A stretch of 64,000 bases of DNA, from NCBI GenBank assembly GCA_963819715.1, contig CAWFXE010000003.1, positions 62,001-126,000 on the forward strand. Direction: 5' to 3'. Below, piece after piece: positions 18,891 through 27,538 of this stretch; position 1 is the stretch's first letter, and every line of letters begins with the position of its first letter. Source of the stretch: DASUPK01 sp963819715. GTDB taxonomy: Bacteria > Actinomycetota > Thermoleophilia > Solirubrobacterales > 70-9. A program made the position numbers and the translations under genes. Below the pieces are notes generated by a model, which was given only the letters and a program-made list of their open reading frames with translations, had not been told where the DNA came from and ran no database searches.

Positions 18891-19883
18891 TCAGTTTTGG
18901 AGAGGGCCGACGCCGATCGCCGAACGAACCTCGGCGAGCGTTCCAGACGCGATCGCTCGCGCTTTCTCCGCACCTGCCTCGAGAGCTGCTTCCAGGGCCG
19001 CCTCGTCCGGGCGCAGCTCCTCATAGCGTTCGCGCACCGGCGCCAGATAGGCGACGACGGCCTCCGCGACCGCGGTTTTGAAGGCGCCGTAGCCCGAGCC
19101 CTCGAACTCCTTCTCGACCTCCTCTTCGGTGATGCCGCGGGCGACGGCGAGGATCGCGATCAGGTTGGCGATCCCCTGCTTGCCGTCGCCCCGCTTCACT
19201 TCGGAGCCGGAGTCGGTCACCGCGCTCTTGATCTTCTTCGTGATCGTCTTCGGGTCGTCCAGCACCAGGACGGTCCCGGCCTCGGTGCCGCCCGTCGTCG
19301 ACATCTTGTTGGCCGGCTCCTGCAGATCCATGATCCGGGCGCCGACCTCGGGGATCCGGGAGTCGGGCACCAATAGGACGTCGCCGAAGCGCTCGTTGAA
19401 GCGCCGCGCGATCTCGCGCATCAGCTCCACGTGCTGGAGCTGGTCGTGCCCGACGGGAACCTCCTGGCCGCGGTAGGCGAGGACGTCGGCCGCCATCAGG
19501 ACGGGATAGAAGAAGAGCCCGGCCGAGACCAGCTCCCTCTGCTTCGCGGACTTGTCCTTGAACTGGGTCATCCGGTTGAGGTCGCCGTGGGAGGTCACGG
19601 CCGCCAGGTACCAGGTGAGCTCGGTGTGCTCCCGGACGTCGGACTGGCGGAAGAGGATGCAGCGGTCGGGATCGAGGCCGGCGGCGAGCAGGATGGCGGT
19701 CGTGTCGTAGACGCTCTCGCGGAGGCCCGCCGGGTCCCAGGGAACGGTCAGGGCGTGCAGGTCGACGATGCAGTACATCGCCGGATCGCCGCGATCCTGG
19801 CCCTCGACGTATTGGCGGATGGCCCCGATGTAGTTGCCGAGGTGCTTCGAGCCGGTCGGCTGGATGCCGCTGAAGATTCGCAT
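18891..19883 (-). CDS. trpS: Tryptophanyl-tRNA synthetase
   Basis: Class I aminoacyl-tRNA synthetase, 330 residues from the ATG at 19883. MRIFSGIQPTGSKHLGNYIG carries the HIGH-equivalent, followed by YCIVDLHALTVPWDP, the substrate region VLMAADVLAYRGQEVPVGHD and the KMSTT form of the KMSKS loop (NKMSTTGGTEAG). The frame stays open upstream, but this ATG gives the conserved N-terminus. No T-box leader can fit, since the next gene stops 23 bp upstream. Confidence 0.96.
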   Translation of the reverse strand: MRIFSGIQPTGSKHLGNYIGAIRQYVEGQDRGDPAMYCIVDLHALTVPWDPAGLRESVYDTTAILLAAGLDPDRCILFRQSDVREHTELTWYLAAVTSHGDLNRMTQFKDKSAKQRELVSAGLFFYPVLMAADVLAYRGQEVPVGHDQLQHVELMREIARRFNERFGDVLLVPDSRIPEVGARIMDLQEPANKMSTTGGTEAGTVLVLDDPKTITKKIKSAVTDSGSEVKRGDGKQGIANLIAILAVARGITEEEVEKEFEGSGYGAFKTAVAEAVVAYLAPVRERYEELRPDEAALEAALEAGAEKARAIASGTLAEVRSAIGVGPLQN

Positions 19884-19906
19884 GGGCGCGGGACTATAGG
19901 AAGCGG

Positions 19907-20335
19907 TCAGACTGCCTGGCCGGTCCAGGGACCGAGCCCTCCGAAGCGCTCGGGCGTCGTCCTGATCACGTAGCCGGGAGGCGGGTCCTCCATCGGCGGG
20001 AACTTGACGTCCGGGCCTAGGTAGACGTGTGCGAGCCGCTGGAGCAACTCGGGAGCGCCCCCCTCCTGCACACGCGCAAGGCCGCGGATGACGATGTACT
20101 CGCGGAGCCCAAGCTGATCGTTGTCGTCTGCCCCCTCTATGGAGATGACGACCCGTGGGTCTCGCTCCACGTTCTTCACCTTCTGGTTGCGCGGCAGGTG
20201 GCCGCTGACGATCTCGTCGCCGTCGAGCCCAACCCAGATGCAGGTCACCTGGGGGCTGCCGTCGGGATTGATCGTGACCATGTGGGCCAGCCGGCCCGAC
20301 TCCAGCAATACCCGCGCCTCGGGGGGAAGGTCCAT
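19907..20335 (-). CDS. PPOX-class, probably F420-dependent, oxidoreductase
   Basis: 142 residues with the split beta-barrel of the pyridoxamine-phosphate-oxidase superfamily. ARVLLESGRLAHMVTINPDGSPQVTCIWV is the usual N-terminal strand pair; IVSGHLPRNQKVKNVERDPRVVISIEG follows, with the Arg/Lys-rich phosphate-binding stretch. Actinobacterial members with this pattern commonly bind F420 rather than FMN, but cofactor choice is inference. It is in line with trpS (23-bp gap) and 9 bp downstream of the MFS gene. Confidence 0.82.
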   Translation of the reverse strand: MDLPPEARVLLESGRLAHMVTINPDGSPQVTCIWVGLDGDEIVSGHLPRNQKVKNVERDPRVVISIEGADDNDQLGLREYIVIRGLARVQEGGAPELLQRLAHVYLGPDVKFPPMEDPPPGYVIRTTPERFGGLGPWTGQAV

Positions 20336-20344
20336 CGCTGCAGC

Positions 20345-21973
20345 CTATGCGGGTTCCGCCACTGGCTCCTGCTCCGTCTCCCGGCGATCTCCTCCGTCGA
20401 GATGATCCGGGCAGTGAGCGCACTCTCCGGCAGTGGCGGCTCCGGGCGCGTCGTACTCGGTCTCCCGGCGCGGATTGCGAAGCCCGATCCCCGCGATCAC
20501 TCCGCCGACGATCATCAGGATTCCACCCGCGCCGATCCCAAGGTGGAACGACTGGGTGGAGGCGTCGGTGACGGCGTCATCGACGGTGGCGGCCTCGGTC
20601 ACCGCAAGATCAGCGGTGTCCGCGGCGCCAAGGGGCTTGTCCTTGGCCTTGGAGACGGCCTTCTGAGCCTGCGGGGAGAGCTGCGTTCCCGAGAGGTTGT
20701 CGTCGATGGTCGAGGTGAAGCTCCCCGCGATCAGGGCACCGAGGACCGCTATCGCCAGCAGCCCCGCCACCCGCGAGACGCCGTTGTTGATCCCGGAGGC
20801 GACCCCCACCTGGTGTTCGGGAACGGAGTTGAGGGCGGTCGCGGTCAGTGGGGCGACTGTCGCCGAAAGCCCGAGGCCGAACACGATGATCGCCGGCAGG
20901 ACCTCCGTCACGTAATTCGGGTCGGAGCCGACGCGCATCATCAACAGCAGCCCGATCCCACCCACGATGGGGCCGGCTGACATCGGCACTCGCGGCCCGA
21001 TCGCGGTGGAGAGCTTGCCGAATCTGGGCGAGAGCGCGAAGAGGATGAGGGACACCGGCGTGGTCGCGAGACCGGCCTCGATCGCCGTGTAGCCAGCGGT
21101 CTGCTGGAGGAACAGGGTGATGAAGAAGAACGCCCCGATCAGTCCCGAATAGACGACCAGCGTCTCGATGTTGGTGATCGTGAAGTTCCGGACCTTGAAG
21201 AGGCTGAGGTCGAGCATCGCGTGGCGGTAGCGTGACTCCCAGAACACGAAGAAGGCGAAGATCGCGATGCCGGCGATCATGGAGCCGTAGACGATCGGGT
21301 CGCCCCAGCCGTGGGTCGGCTGCTGGATCAGCGCCATCACCGGAAGGCCCAGGCCGACCGCGGAGGAGAGGATCCCGAGCCAGTCGATGTGACGGTCGGC
21401 GTCGGGGTTGACGCTCTCGCGGACGCAGCGGTGCGCGATCAGCATCGTCGCGACGATCAACGGCACGTTCACCCAGAAGATCGCGCGCCAGGAGAGCGCC
21501 TCGACCAGGGCACCGCCGCCCGCCGGCCCGATCACCGTGGCGATCCCCGTCCAGGCCGTCCAGGTGCCGACCGCCCGGCCGCGCTCCGCGCCTTCGAAGG
21601 TGGCAGCGAGGATCGCGAGCGATCCGGGCACGAGCAGGGCACCCGCGAAACCCTGCAGGGCCCGCGCCATGATCAGGATCTCCGTCGTCGGGGCAATCGC
21701 GCAGAGGATCGAGGTGCCGCCGAACAGGCCCAGTCCGAGAATGAAGATCCGGCGGCGCCCGAACTGGTCGCCCAGCGAGCCGCCGACCAGCAGGAGCGCC
21801 ACGAGGGCGAGTAGGTATGCCTCCACGACCCATTGCTGGTCGGCGAGCCCGGCGCCCAGATCGTCGCTGAGCGCCGGCAGCGCGACGTTGACAACGGTCG
21901 CGTCTAGGAAGACGACCGTCGAACCCAGGATCGTCGCGATGACGGTCCACCGATTCCGCGCCGAATCAGACAA
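20345..21973 (-). CDS. MFS drug exporter, DHA2 (14-TM) family
   Basis: 542 residues of the EmrB/QacA type, proton-antiport efflux of small organic compounds. Visible are VVFLDATVVNVALPALS in the first helix (the DHA2 D-x-T-x-VNVALP motif), QQWVVEAYLLALVALLL, the MFS motif A GSLGDQFGRRRIF, and LVPGSLAILAATFEGAERGRAVGTW. About 14 hydrophobic segments follow, with the cytoplasmic C-terminus ending in an acidic tail. The substrate is unknown. No regulator gene lies next to it. Confidence 0.9.
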   Translation of the reverse strand: MSDSARNRWTVIATILGSTVVFLDATVVNVALPALSDDLGAGLADQQWVVEAYLLALVALLLVGGSLGDQFGRRRIFILGLGLFGGTSILCAIAPTTEILIMARALQGFAGALLVPGSLAILAATFEGAERGRAVGTWTAWTGIATVIGPAGGGALVEALSWRAIFWVNVPLIVATMLIAHRCVRESVNPDADRHIDWLGILSSAVGLGLPVMALIQQPTHGWGDPIVYGSMIAGIAIFAFFVFWESRYRHAMLDLSLFKVRNFTITNIETLVVYSGLIGAFFFITLFLQQTAGYTAIEAGLATTPVSLILFALSPRFGKLSTAIGPRVPMSAGPIVGGIGLLLMMRVGSDPNYVTEVLPAIIVFGLGLSATVAPLTATALNSVPEHQVGVASGINNGVSRVAGLLAIAVLGALIAGSFTSTIDDNLSGTQLSPQAQKAVSKAKDKPLGAADTADLAVTEAATVDDAVTDASTQSFHLGIGAGGILMIVGGVIAGIGLRNPRRETEYDAPGAATAGECAHCPDHLDGGDRRETEQEPVAEPA

Positions 21974-21985
21974 GACCGATCGAGT

Positions 21986-22792
21986 CTACGGCGGCGGCCC
22001 CGCCGGCTGCGGCTCCGGCGGCTCGCGCAGCTGATGCGCCGGGGTGAAGAAATTGCGCCGGGCCAGGGTGATCGCCATCAGGGCGGCAATGGAGACCGCG
22101 CCGAGCAGCACGTAGAGCAGGATCAGCTGGAGCCGCACGGCGTCCTTCGGATCGGCGCCGGCCAGCAGCATCCCGACCATCGTGCCGGGGAAGAAGATCA
22201 GGCCCGTGGTCTTGGTCGAGTCGACCAGGGTGATCATCCCGGACCGCAGGCTCCGCTGGACCAGCGGGGTCACTGCCTGGGTTGAGGTCGCGCCGAGGGC
22301 GAGGGTCGCCTCGATCTTCCGCGACTGATCGTGGACGTCCTCGCCGAGCCGATTGAGGGCGACCGCGGCGGCTGTCATCGAATTGCCGATCACCATGCCG
22401 CCGACGGGGACCATGTAGCGCGGGGTCGGGTCGAAGATCCCGAGGGCGACGACCAGGCCGAGCGTTGCGGCGGCGGCGACCGCGAGAGAGATCAACAGGG
22501 GCCAGAAGGCATTCGGCACGAGGCCGGCCCGGTGGCGCGCCGTGAACGCGCCGAAGACGACCATCACCGTGATCAGGGCGACGACCAGCAGCGCGGAATC
22601 CTCGTCGAAGATCAGCGTGATCACGTACCCGATCGCCGTCAGCTGGATCAGGGACCGCACCACGGCGATCCCGATGTCCTCCTCCAGGCCGGCGTGCCAG
22701 GCCCGCGAAGCGATCGCTGCGATCGCAACGAGCGCGAGCGCCGCGGCCACCTCTCCGACGGTGACGTGGATCGAGGAGGTGGCGACGATCAC
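21986..22792 (-). CDS. fetB: ABC transporter permease, FetB/UPF0014 family
   Basis: Integral membrane partner of the ATPase encoded by the preceding gene (4-bp overlap). The 268 residues hold about seven membrane segments and the family's central block PVGGMVIGNSMTAAAVALNR, then EATLALGATSTQAVTPLVQ and KTTGLIFFPGTMVGMLLAGADP. E. coli FetAB exports iron; in plants relatives move UDP-glucose. Iron export here is inferred from family only, and no Fur box is obvious. Confidence 0.87.
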   Translation of the reverse strand: MIVATSSIHVTVGEVAAALALVAIAAIASRAWHAGLEEDIGIAVVRSLIQLTAIGYVITLIFDEDSALLVVALITVMVVFGAFTARHRAGLVPNAFWPLLISLAVAAAATLGLVVALGIFDPTPRYMVPVGGMVIGNSMTAAAVALNRLGEDVHDQSRKIEATLALGATSTQAVTPLVQRSLRSGMITLVDSTKTTGLIFFPGTMVGMLLAGADPKDAVRLQLILLYVLLGAVSIAALMAITLARRNFFTPAHQLREPPEPQPAGPPP

Positions 22793-23487
22793 GACGCGTC
22801 CTCCGCCGCGACGATCGCCGGTTCCACCTCTTCGTCGAGCACCTCATCGATCGGGCCCTGCGCGGTCGCCCTGCCGCCCTCGATCCGGACCACGTAGTCG
22901 GCCAGGCGGCGCGCCTGCTCCATATCGTGGGTCACGACGACGATCGAGATCGACGTGCGCGCGCGGAGTCCGCGGAGAGTGGACTCGACGGCGTCCCGAG
23001 CCACTTGGTCGAGCGCCGAGGTGGGCTCATCCAACAGCAGTACGCGAGGGTCGAGCGCGATCGCCCGCGCCAGCATCACCCGCTGCTGCTCGCCGACGGA
23101 GAGCTTGGAGGAATCGCGATCCTCGAACGCGGGGTCGAGCCCGGCGAGCTCGAGGCAGCTGCGCGCGTCGAAGCTGTGCCCGGCCAGCCTAGGCCCGTAG
23201 GCGACGTTGTCATGGACGGTGCCGTCGATGAGCGCGGGCAGCTGCGGCACCAGGCTGACCTCCCGGCGCAGCTCGAGCGGGTCGCGCTCCCGGACGTCTT
23301 TGCCCTCGTAGATGACGCGGCCCATGTCCGGATCCGCGAGCCGGTTCAGCAGGCGCAGGAGCGTCGACTTGCCGCTGCCCGAGGGCCCGACGATCGAGCT
23401 GGCGCCGACCGGCAGCCGGGCGTCGAGGCCGCGAAGCACCAGCTTCCCCGCCCGCGAGTAGCTGACGTCCTCGAGCTCGAACAGCAT
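22789..23487 (-). CDS. fetA: ABC transporter ATP-binding protein, FetA-like
   Basis: 232-residue nucleotide-binding subunit. Walker A is GPSGSGKSTLL, the Q-loop SLVPQLPALIDG, the ABC signature LSVGEQQRVMLARAI, Walker B VLLLDEPTSALD and the switch His in VVTHDMEQAR. ATP hydrolysis would power the FetB-type permease encoded next. The pair forms a two-gene unit with no substrate-binding protein, consistent with export. Confidence 0.88.
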   Translation of the reverse strand: MLFELEDVSYSRAGKLVLRGLDARLPVGASSIVGPSGSGKSTLLRLLNRLADPDMGRVIYEGKDVRERDPLELRREVSLVPQLPALIDGTVHDNVAYGPRLAGHSFDARSCLELAGLDPAFEDRDSSKLSVGEQQRVMLARAIALDPRVLLLDEPTSALDQVARDAVESTLRGLRARTSISIVVVTHDMEQARRLADYVVRIEGGRATAQGPIDEVLDEEVEPAIVAAEDAS

Positions 23488-23537
23488 CGCTCGATTATCC
23501 GACCGTGGCCTAAATCCGCCCGCACGAACCGTGGCGC

Positions 23538-24446
23538 CTAGTGCCGCGGCTTCCTCTTCAGCTTCAGCTTCAGAGGGATCGTCTGCGTGCTTGGGCTGCC
23601 GCCCGTCGGCGTGTAGACGAACCTGACCGTGGTCTTCAGCTTGCCCTTCTTGCGCAGGATCCTGCGTCCAGCGCTCGAGGCGGTCAGGGCGAACGTCACG
23701 GGGCCCGCATTGGCCGGGGTGATGGTGTCGCGGGTGAGCAGCGGCTTCGAGTTCTTCTTCCTCCTCTTCTTCTTGTTCTTCGCGGGCACAGCGAAACGGT
23801 TGTCATTGATCGCCCCAGCGTCGAGCCTGCCGGGGTTGGGAACCGTGACGACGACGTCGGCTCTGCCCTTCTTGCCAACCGTCGGTGCGCCCACCGTGAA
23901 GGAATTGGACGGATTGATCTGGGCGTTGTAGAGGAGCTCGCTGTCGGCGAAGCCCCCGATGGCAGCGACCGGAGGTCCCCCGACCGGGACCGAGCTGGTC
24001 GACTGGAACTGATAGGCCGCACCCGGGGTGATCGCCCGCTCCACGCCAAGGGTGGCCCGGATCGCAACGATGTCGCCGGCCGCGACGGGGATGCCCCCCT
24101 TGAGCGGATAGGTGCCTGCGCCCGCTCCGAACAGGTTGTCCGGGCCGGTGGCAACCACCTGAATGGAGCCGTCTGCGAGGCGGTGGACTATCCGCAGGTT
24201 GACGTCGCCGGACGACATGCTGCCCTGCTTGAGGTGGCCGCCGGTCACGGTGCCGTTGACCGGCGAGAGAGTGCTTCCCGCCGCCGGCAAGACCGCGAAG
24301 GCGGTGATGTCCCCGCCGATCGCGCTGCCCGGGGCGAGGGGCGCGGTGAGGCTGCTGCCGACGGTGATCGTGGCATGGGCGGACGGAGCCATGAACGCAA
24401 CACCGGCAACTGCCACTACAGCGATCCAAGCCCCCTTGTCCCTCAT
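23538..24446 (-). CDS. Exported protein of unknown function with basic C-terminal tail
   Basis: 302 residues from the ATG at 24446. A signal peptide (AWIAVVAVAGVAFMAPSAHA) is followed by a beta-rich region with ITVGSSLTAPLAPG, a central LLYNAQINPSNSFTVG motif, then a Lys-rich linker (AKNKKKRRKKNSK). The last domain, FALTASSAGRRILRKKGKLK with TIPLKLKLKRK, is of a kind repeated in exported proteins of this lineage. No catalytic residues are seen. It is divergent from the NHEJ ligase with only 24 bp between start codons. Confidence 0.6.
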   Translation of the reverse strand: MRDKGAWIAVVAVAGVAFMAPSAHATITVGSSLTAPLAPGSAIGGDITAFAVLPAAGSTLSPVNGTVTGGHLKQGSMSSGDVNLRIVHRLADGSIQVVATGPDNLFGAGAGTYPLKGGIPVAAGDIVAIRATLGVERAITPGAAYQFQSTSSVPVGGPPVAAIGGFADSELLYNAQINPSNSFTVGAPTVGKKGRADVVVTVPNPGRLDAGAINDNRFAVPAKNKKKRRKKNSKPLLTRDTITPANAGPVTFALTASSAGRRILRKKGKLKTTVRFVYTPTGGSPSTQTIPLKLKLKRKPRH

Positions 24447-24470
24447 CGGGCGGATGGTATCCCTTCGACC

Positions 24471-25517
24471 GTGAGCCGCAAAGAGCGCTTCCCCCAGCGG
24501 ATCCACCCCATGCTCGCCAAGCCGGGCACGGTTCCGGAGTCCAACTGTGAGGAATGGGCATATGAGATCAAGTGGGACGGGATCCGCGCGCTGGGCTATG
24601 CCCGGCGTGGCAAGTGGTCGATGCTGAGTCGCCGGCTGGAGGACGTCACCGCCCGCTACCCGGAGCTCGAGGGGATCGCGAAGGACCTCTCCGCTCATGC
24701 CGCAGTCGTGGACGGGGAGGTCGTCACGCTCGACGAGGACGGGCGCCCGCGGTTCCAGCTGATCCAGAGTCGAATGGGCCTGACCTCGCCGGCGGCGGTC
24801 AAGGCGAAGATGGCCCGTCAGCCCGTCGACTACGTGATCTTCGACCTGCTCCACCTCGACGGGGAGTGCGTCAGGGACCTTCCCTACACCCAGAGGCGCG
24901 AGCTGCTCGAGGGCCTGGGGCTCGATGGGCCTCGCTGGCGCGTCCCGGGGTATCGCCACAGCGGCGGCGCCGACCTGCTCGAGGCCGCCCGGCGTCAGGG
25001 GCTCGAGGGAATCGTCTCCAAGCGCGCCGAAAGTCCCTACCGGCCGGGGAAGCGCACCGGAGAGTGGATCAAGACCCGGGTCTGGCGACGGCAGGAGTTC
25101 GTGATCGGCGGCTACATCCCCGGTGAGGGCAGCCGTGCGAAGCGGGTCGGGTCGGTCCTGGTCGGCTACTACGACAAGCGGCGCTCCGAGCTCCGCAAGG
25201 GGCGGCGCCAGACGCTGCATTTCGCCGGAGGCGTCGGCTCCGGGCTGAAGGAGAGCGACCTCGCCCTCCTGACCAAGGAGCTGCGCAAGCGCGAGCGACC
25301 CGACACCCCGTTCGAGGTCGGCGCGCCCACCGGCCCCAAGGCCCGCTTCGCCGTCTGGTGCGAGCCCGAGCTGGTCTGCGAGGTCTCCTGGACCGAGTGG
25401 ACGGACCAGCGAACACTCCGCCAGCCGGCCTTCAAGGGCATGCGCGACGACAAGGACCCGCGCGAGGTCGTGAATGAGCTCCAGACCGATGAATTTGGCG
25501 CGAAGGGCGGGTCATAA
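24471..25517 (+). CDS. ATP-dependent DNA ligase (LigD-type ligase domain, stand-alone)
   Basis: 348 residues from a GTG start. The adenylation domain holds the active-site lysine in YEIKWDGIRALGY (KxDG), followed by LSRRLEDVTARYPE, VVDGEVVTLDEDGRPRFQLIQ, YVIFDLLHLDG, LEGIVSKRAESPYRPG and EWIKTR (motif V). An OB domain ends the protein. These match the ligase part of multidomain LigD, here a separate gene in line with Ku and the polymerase. It seals breaks in non-homologous end joining. A weak TATCCC lies 7 nt before the GTG, suggesting a leaderless transcript. Confidence 0.92.
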   Translation: MSRKERFPQRIHPMLAKPGTVPESNCEEWAYEIKWDGIRALGYARRGKWSMLSRRLEDVTARYPELEGIAKDLSAHAAVVDGEVVTLDEDGRPRFQLIQSRMGLTSPAAVKAKMARQPVDYVIFDLLHLDGECVRDLPYTQRRELLEGLGLDGPRWRVPGYRHSGGADLLEAARRQGLEGIVSKRAESPYRPGKRTGEWIKTRVWRRQEFVIGGYIPGEGSRAKRVGSVLVGYYDKRRSELRKGRRQTLHFAGGVGSGLKESDLALLTKELRKRERPDTPFEVGAPTGPKARFAVWCEPELVCEVSWTEWTDQRTLRQPAFKGMRDDKDPREVVNELQTDEFGAKGGS

Positions 25518-25545
25518 CCGGTGTGAGACGCAAGAGAGCGCCCGA

Positions 25546-25572
25546 TTGCCGGCGCCTGCCCAGGGGTAATCT
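25546..25572 (+). promoter_or_regulatory. Candidate promoter of the ku gene
   Basis: TTGCCG at 25546-25551 and TAATCT at 25567-25572 with a 15-bp spacer, slightly short. Transcription would begin near 25578, leaving about 30 nt of 5' UTR with a GAGGTG ribosome site before the GTG at 25610. It would let ku and the polymerase gene be expressed apart from the ligase. Confidence 0.3.
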
Positions 25573-25609
25573 CCGCAATGTCGAAGGATTCGGATCGAGG
25601 TGATTGAGC

Positions 25610-26524
25610 GTGGCTAGGGCCATATGGAGTGGATCGATCAGCTTCGGGCTGCTGAACGTGCCCGTGAAGCTCTACAGCGCGGTCTCCAAGCAGACCGTGC
25701 GCTTCCGTGAGCTTCGCGAGGGCGACGGCTCGCGCGTGAAGCACAAGCGAGTGGCCGAGTCCGATGGCAAGGAGGTCCCCTACGAGAAGATCGTCAAGGG
25801 CTACGAGTACGCCCCGGACCAGTACGTCGTGCTGACCAAGGACGAGCTCTCCGACCTCGAGCCGCAGCGGAGCCGCGCGATCGAGATCCAGGACTTCGTT
25901 GACCTCGACGACATCGACCCCATCTACTTCGAGCAGCCGTACTACCTCGGTCCCGACAAGGGCGCCGAGCGCGCCTACGCCCTGCTCGTCCAGGCGATGA
26001 AGGACGCGCGCAAGGTCGCCGTGGCGCGATTCGTGCTCCGCAACAAGGAGCACCTCGCGGCGATCCGTCCGATGGACGACGTCCTCACGCTGACCACCAT
26101 GCGATTCGCCGACGAGGTCACCTCGCCCAAGGACCTCGACGAGGTCTTCGAGGAAGCCAAGCCGAAGAAGCCCGAGCAGAAGGAGCTCGAGATGGCGACG
26201 CAGCTGATCGAGTCCCTGACCAGCGACTTCAAGCCCAATAGCTATCGCGACGAGTACCGCGAGGAGCTCCTTGACCTGCTGGAGCGGAAGGCCGCCGGCA
26301 AGGACGTCGTCAGCGCGCCGTCGGAGGAGCCCAAGCCGACCAAGGCGCCGGACCTGATGGCCGCCCTCGAGGAGAGCCTCGCCGCGGTCAAGGGCGAGGA
26401 GGCCGCGTCCGATGGCAAGGCCGCCAAGCCGAGGACGAAGCCCAAGGCAAAGGCCAAGCCCAAGGCGAAGTCCAAGAGCTCGAGCAGCGGTCGCAAGACC
26501 ACGCGTAAGAAGGCGAAGGCATAG
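25610..26524 (+). CDS. ku: Non-homologous end joining protein Ku
   Basis: Binds DNA double-strand ends and recruits the ligase. The GTG at 25610 gives ARAIWSGSISFGLLNVPVKL, the invariant bacterial Ku start, with GAGGTG at good spacing; a TTG six bases upstream is less likely. The Ku core runs to about residue 230 (YLGPDKGAERAYALLVQAM, LAAIRPMDDVLTL). A long Lys/Ala/Pro tail follows (KPKAKAKPKAKSKSS and KKAKA). Such basic tails in mycobacterial Ku add DNA binding. It is followed 14 bp later by the polymerase gene. Confidence 0.95.
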   Translation: MARAIWSGSISFGLLNVPVKLYSAVSKQTVRFRELREGDGSRVKHKRVAESDGKEVPYEKIVKGYEYAPDQYVVLTKDELSDLEPQRSRAIEIQDFVDLDDIDPIYFEQPYYLGPDKGAERAYALLVQAMKDARKVAVARFVLRNKEHLAAIRPMDDVLTLTTMRFADEVTSPKDLDEVFEEAKPKKPEQKELEMATQLIESLTSDFKPNSYRDEYREELLDLLERKAAGKDVVSAPSEEPKPTKAPDLMAALEESLAAVKGEEAASDGKAAKPRTKPKAKAKPKAKSKSSSSGRKTTRKKAKA

Positions 26525-26538
26525 CCAAGGGCAGTGAA

Positions 26539-27456
26539 GTGACGATTGGTCGGCGGAAGCTCAAGCTGACCAACCTGGACAAGGTCCTCTACCCGAAGAC
26601 CGAGACCACCAAGGCCGAGGTCATCGACTACTACGCGCGCGTCGCGGACGCGATGCTGCCGCATCTCCGCGACCGGCCGCTGACGCTCCGCCGCTTCCCG
26701 GAGGGTGTCGGCAAGCCCCAGACTTCGTTCTTCGAGAAGAACTGCCCGAAGCACCGGCCGGAGTGGGTGAAGACCACGCCGATATACGTGGACCGCAGGG
26801 CCGGCGAGATCGACTTCTGCATGTGCCAGGACCTCCCCACGCTGACCTGGATGGCTCAGCTGGCCGCGCTGGAGCTGCACCCGTCGCTGTCGAAGGCCAG
26901 GCGCATGGAGCAGCCGACCGTGCTCGCCTTCGATCTCGACCCGGGCGCGCCGGCCGGCCTCGTCGAATGCTGCAAGGTGGCGCTCCGCCTCCGGGAGCTC
27001 TTCGGCGAGTTCGGCCTCGAGGGCTTCCCGAAGGTCTCCGGCGGCAAGGGCCTGCAGGTCTACTTCCCACTCAACACCAAGGTCACCTACGAGCAGACGA
27101 GCCCGTTCGCCAAGGCAGTCGCTCAATTGCTCGAGAACCAGACGCCGAAGGAGGTCGTCTCGAAGATGGCCAAGGTGGACCGCCGCGGCAAGGTCTTCGT
27201 CGACTGGAGCCAGAACCATCAGAAGAAGACGACGATCGCGGTCTACTCGCTGCGCGCCCGGGAGCATCCGACCGCTTCGCTGCCACTGCACTGGAGCGAA
27301 GTCGAGCGAGCGGCCAGGGGAAAGAAGGCCGCGGAGAAGCTTCGGTTCGAGATCCCGGCGGCGATCAAGCGGGTCGAGAAGGAGGGCGACCTGTTCGAGC
27401 CGGTGCTGAAGGTTCGGCAGAAGCTGCCGGACCTGGGAGTGCTCGAGGCCGAGTAA
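26539..27456 (+). CDS. LigD-type DNA polymerase (archaeo-eukaryotic primase fold)
   Basis: 305 residues from a GTG start. KLTNLDKVLYPKTETTKAEV opens the LigD polymerase domain; LRRFPEGVGKPQTSFFEKN follows, then the catalytic FDLDPGAPAG (two metal-binding Asp), KVSGGKGLQVYFPL and RGKVFVDWSQNHQKKTTIA (third Asp region). It fills and extends ends with ribo- or deoxynucleotides in end joining. Together with the preceding ligase and Ku this makes a complete split NHEJ system. No LigD 3'-phosphoesterase domain is present in the window. Confidence 0.93.
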   Translation: MTIGRRKLKLTNLDKVLYPKTETTKAEVIDYYARVADAMLPHLRDRPLTLRRFPEGVGKPQTSFFEKNCPKHRPEWVKTTPIYVDRRAGEIDFCMCQDLPTLTWMAQLAALELHPSLSKARRMEQPTVLAFDLDPGAPAGLVECCKVALRLRELFGEFGLEGFPKVSGGKGLQVYFPLNTKVTYEQTSPFAKAVAQLLENQTPKEVVSKMAKVDRRGKVFVDWSQNHQKKTTIAVYSLRAREHPTASLPLHWSEVERAARGKKAAEKLRFEIPAAIKRVEKEGDLFEPVLKVRQKLPDLGVLEAE

Positions 27457-27538
27457 CCCACCGTTTGACCTCCGGGCGCCGTGCAAGGGTGCGCGGCGTG
27501 CGCCCGCGTCCGGGCGCGGCAACCACAAGGAGGGATTG

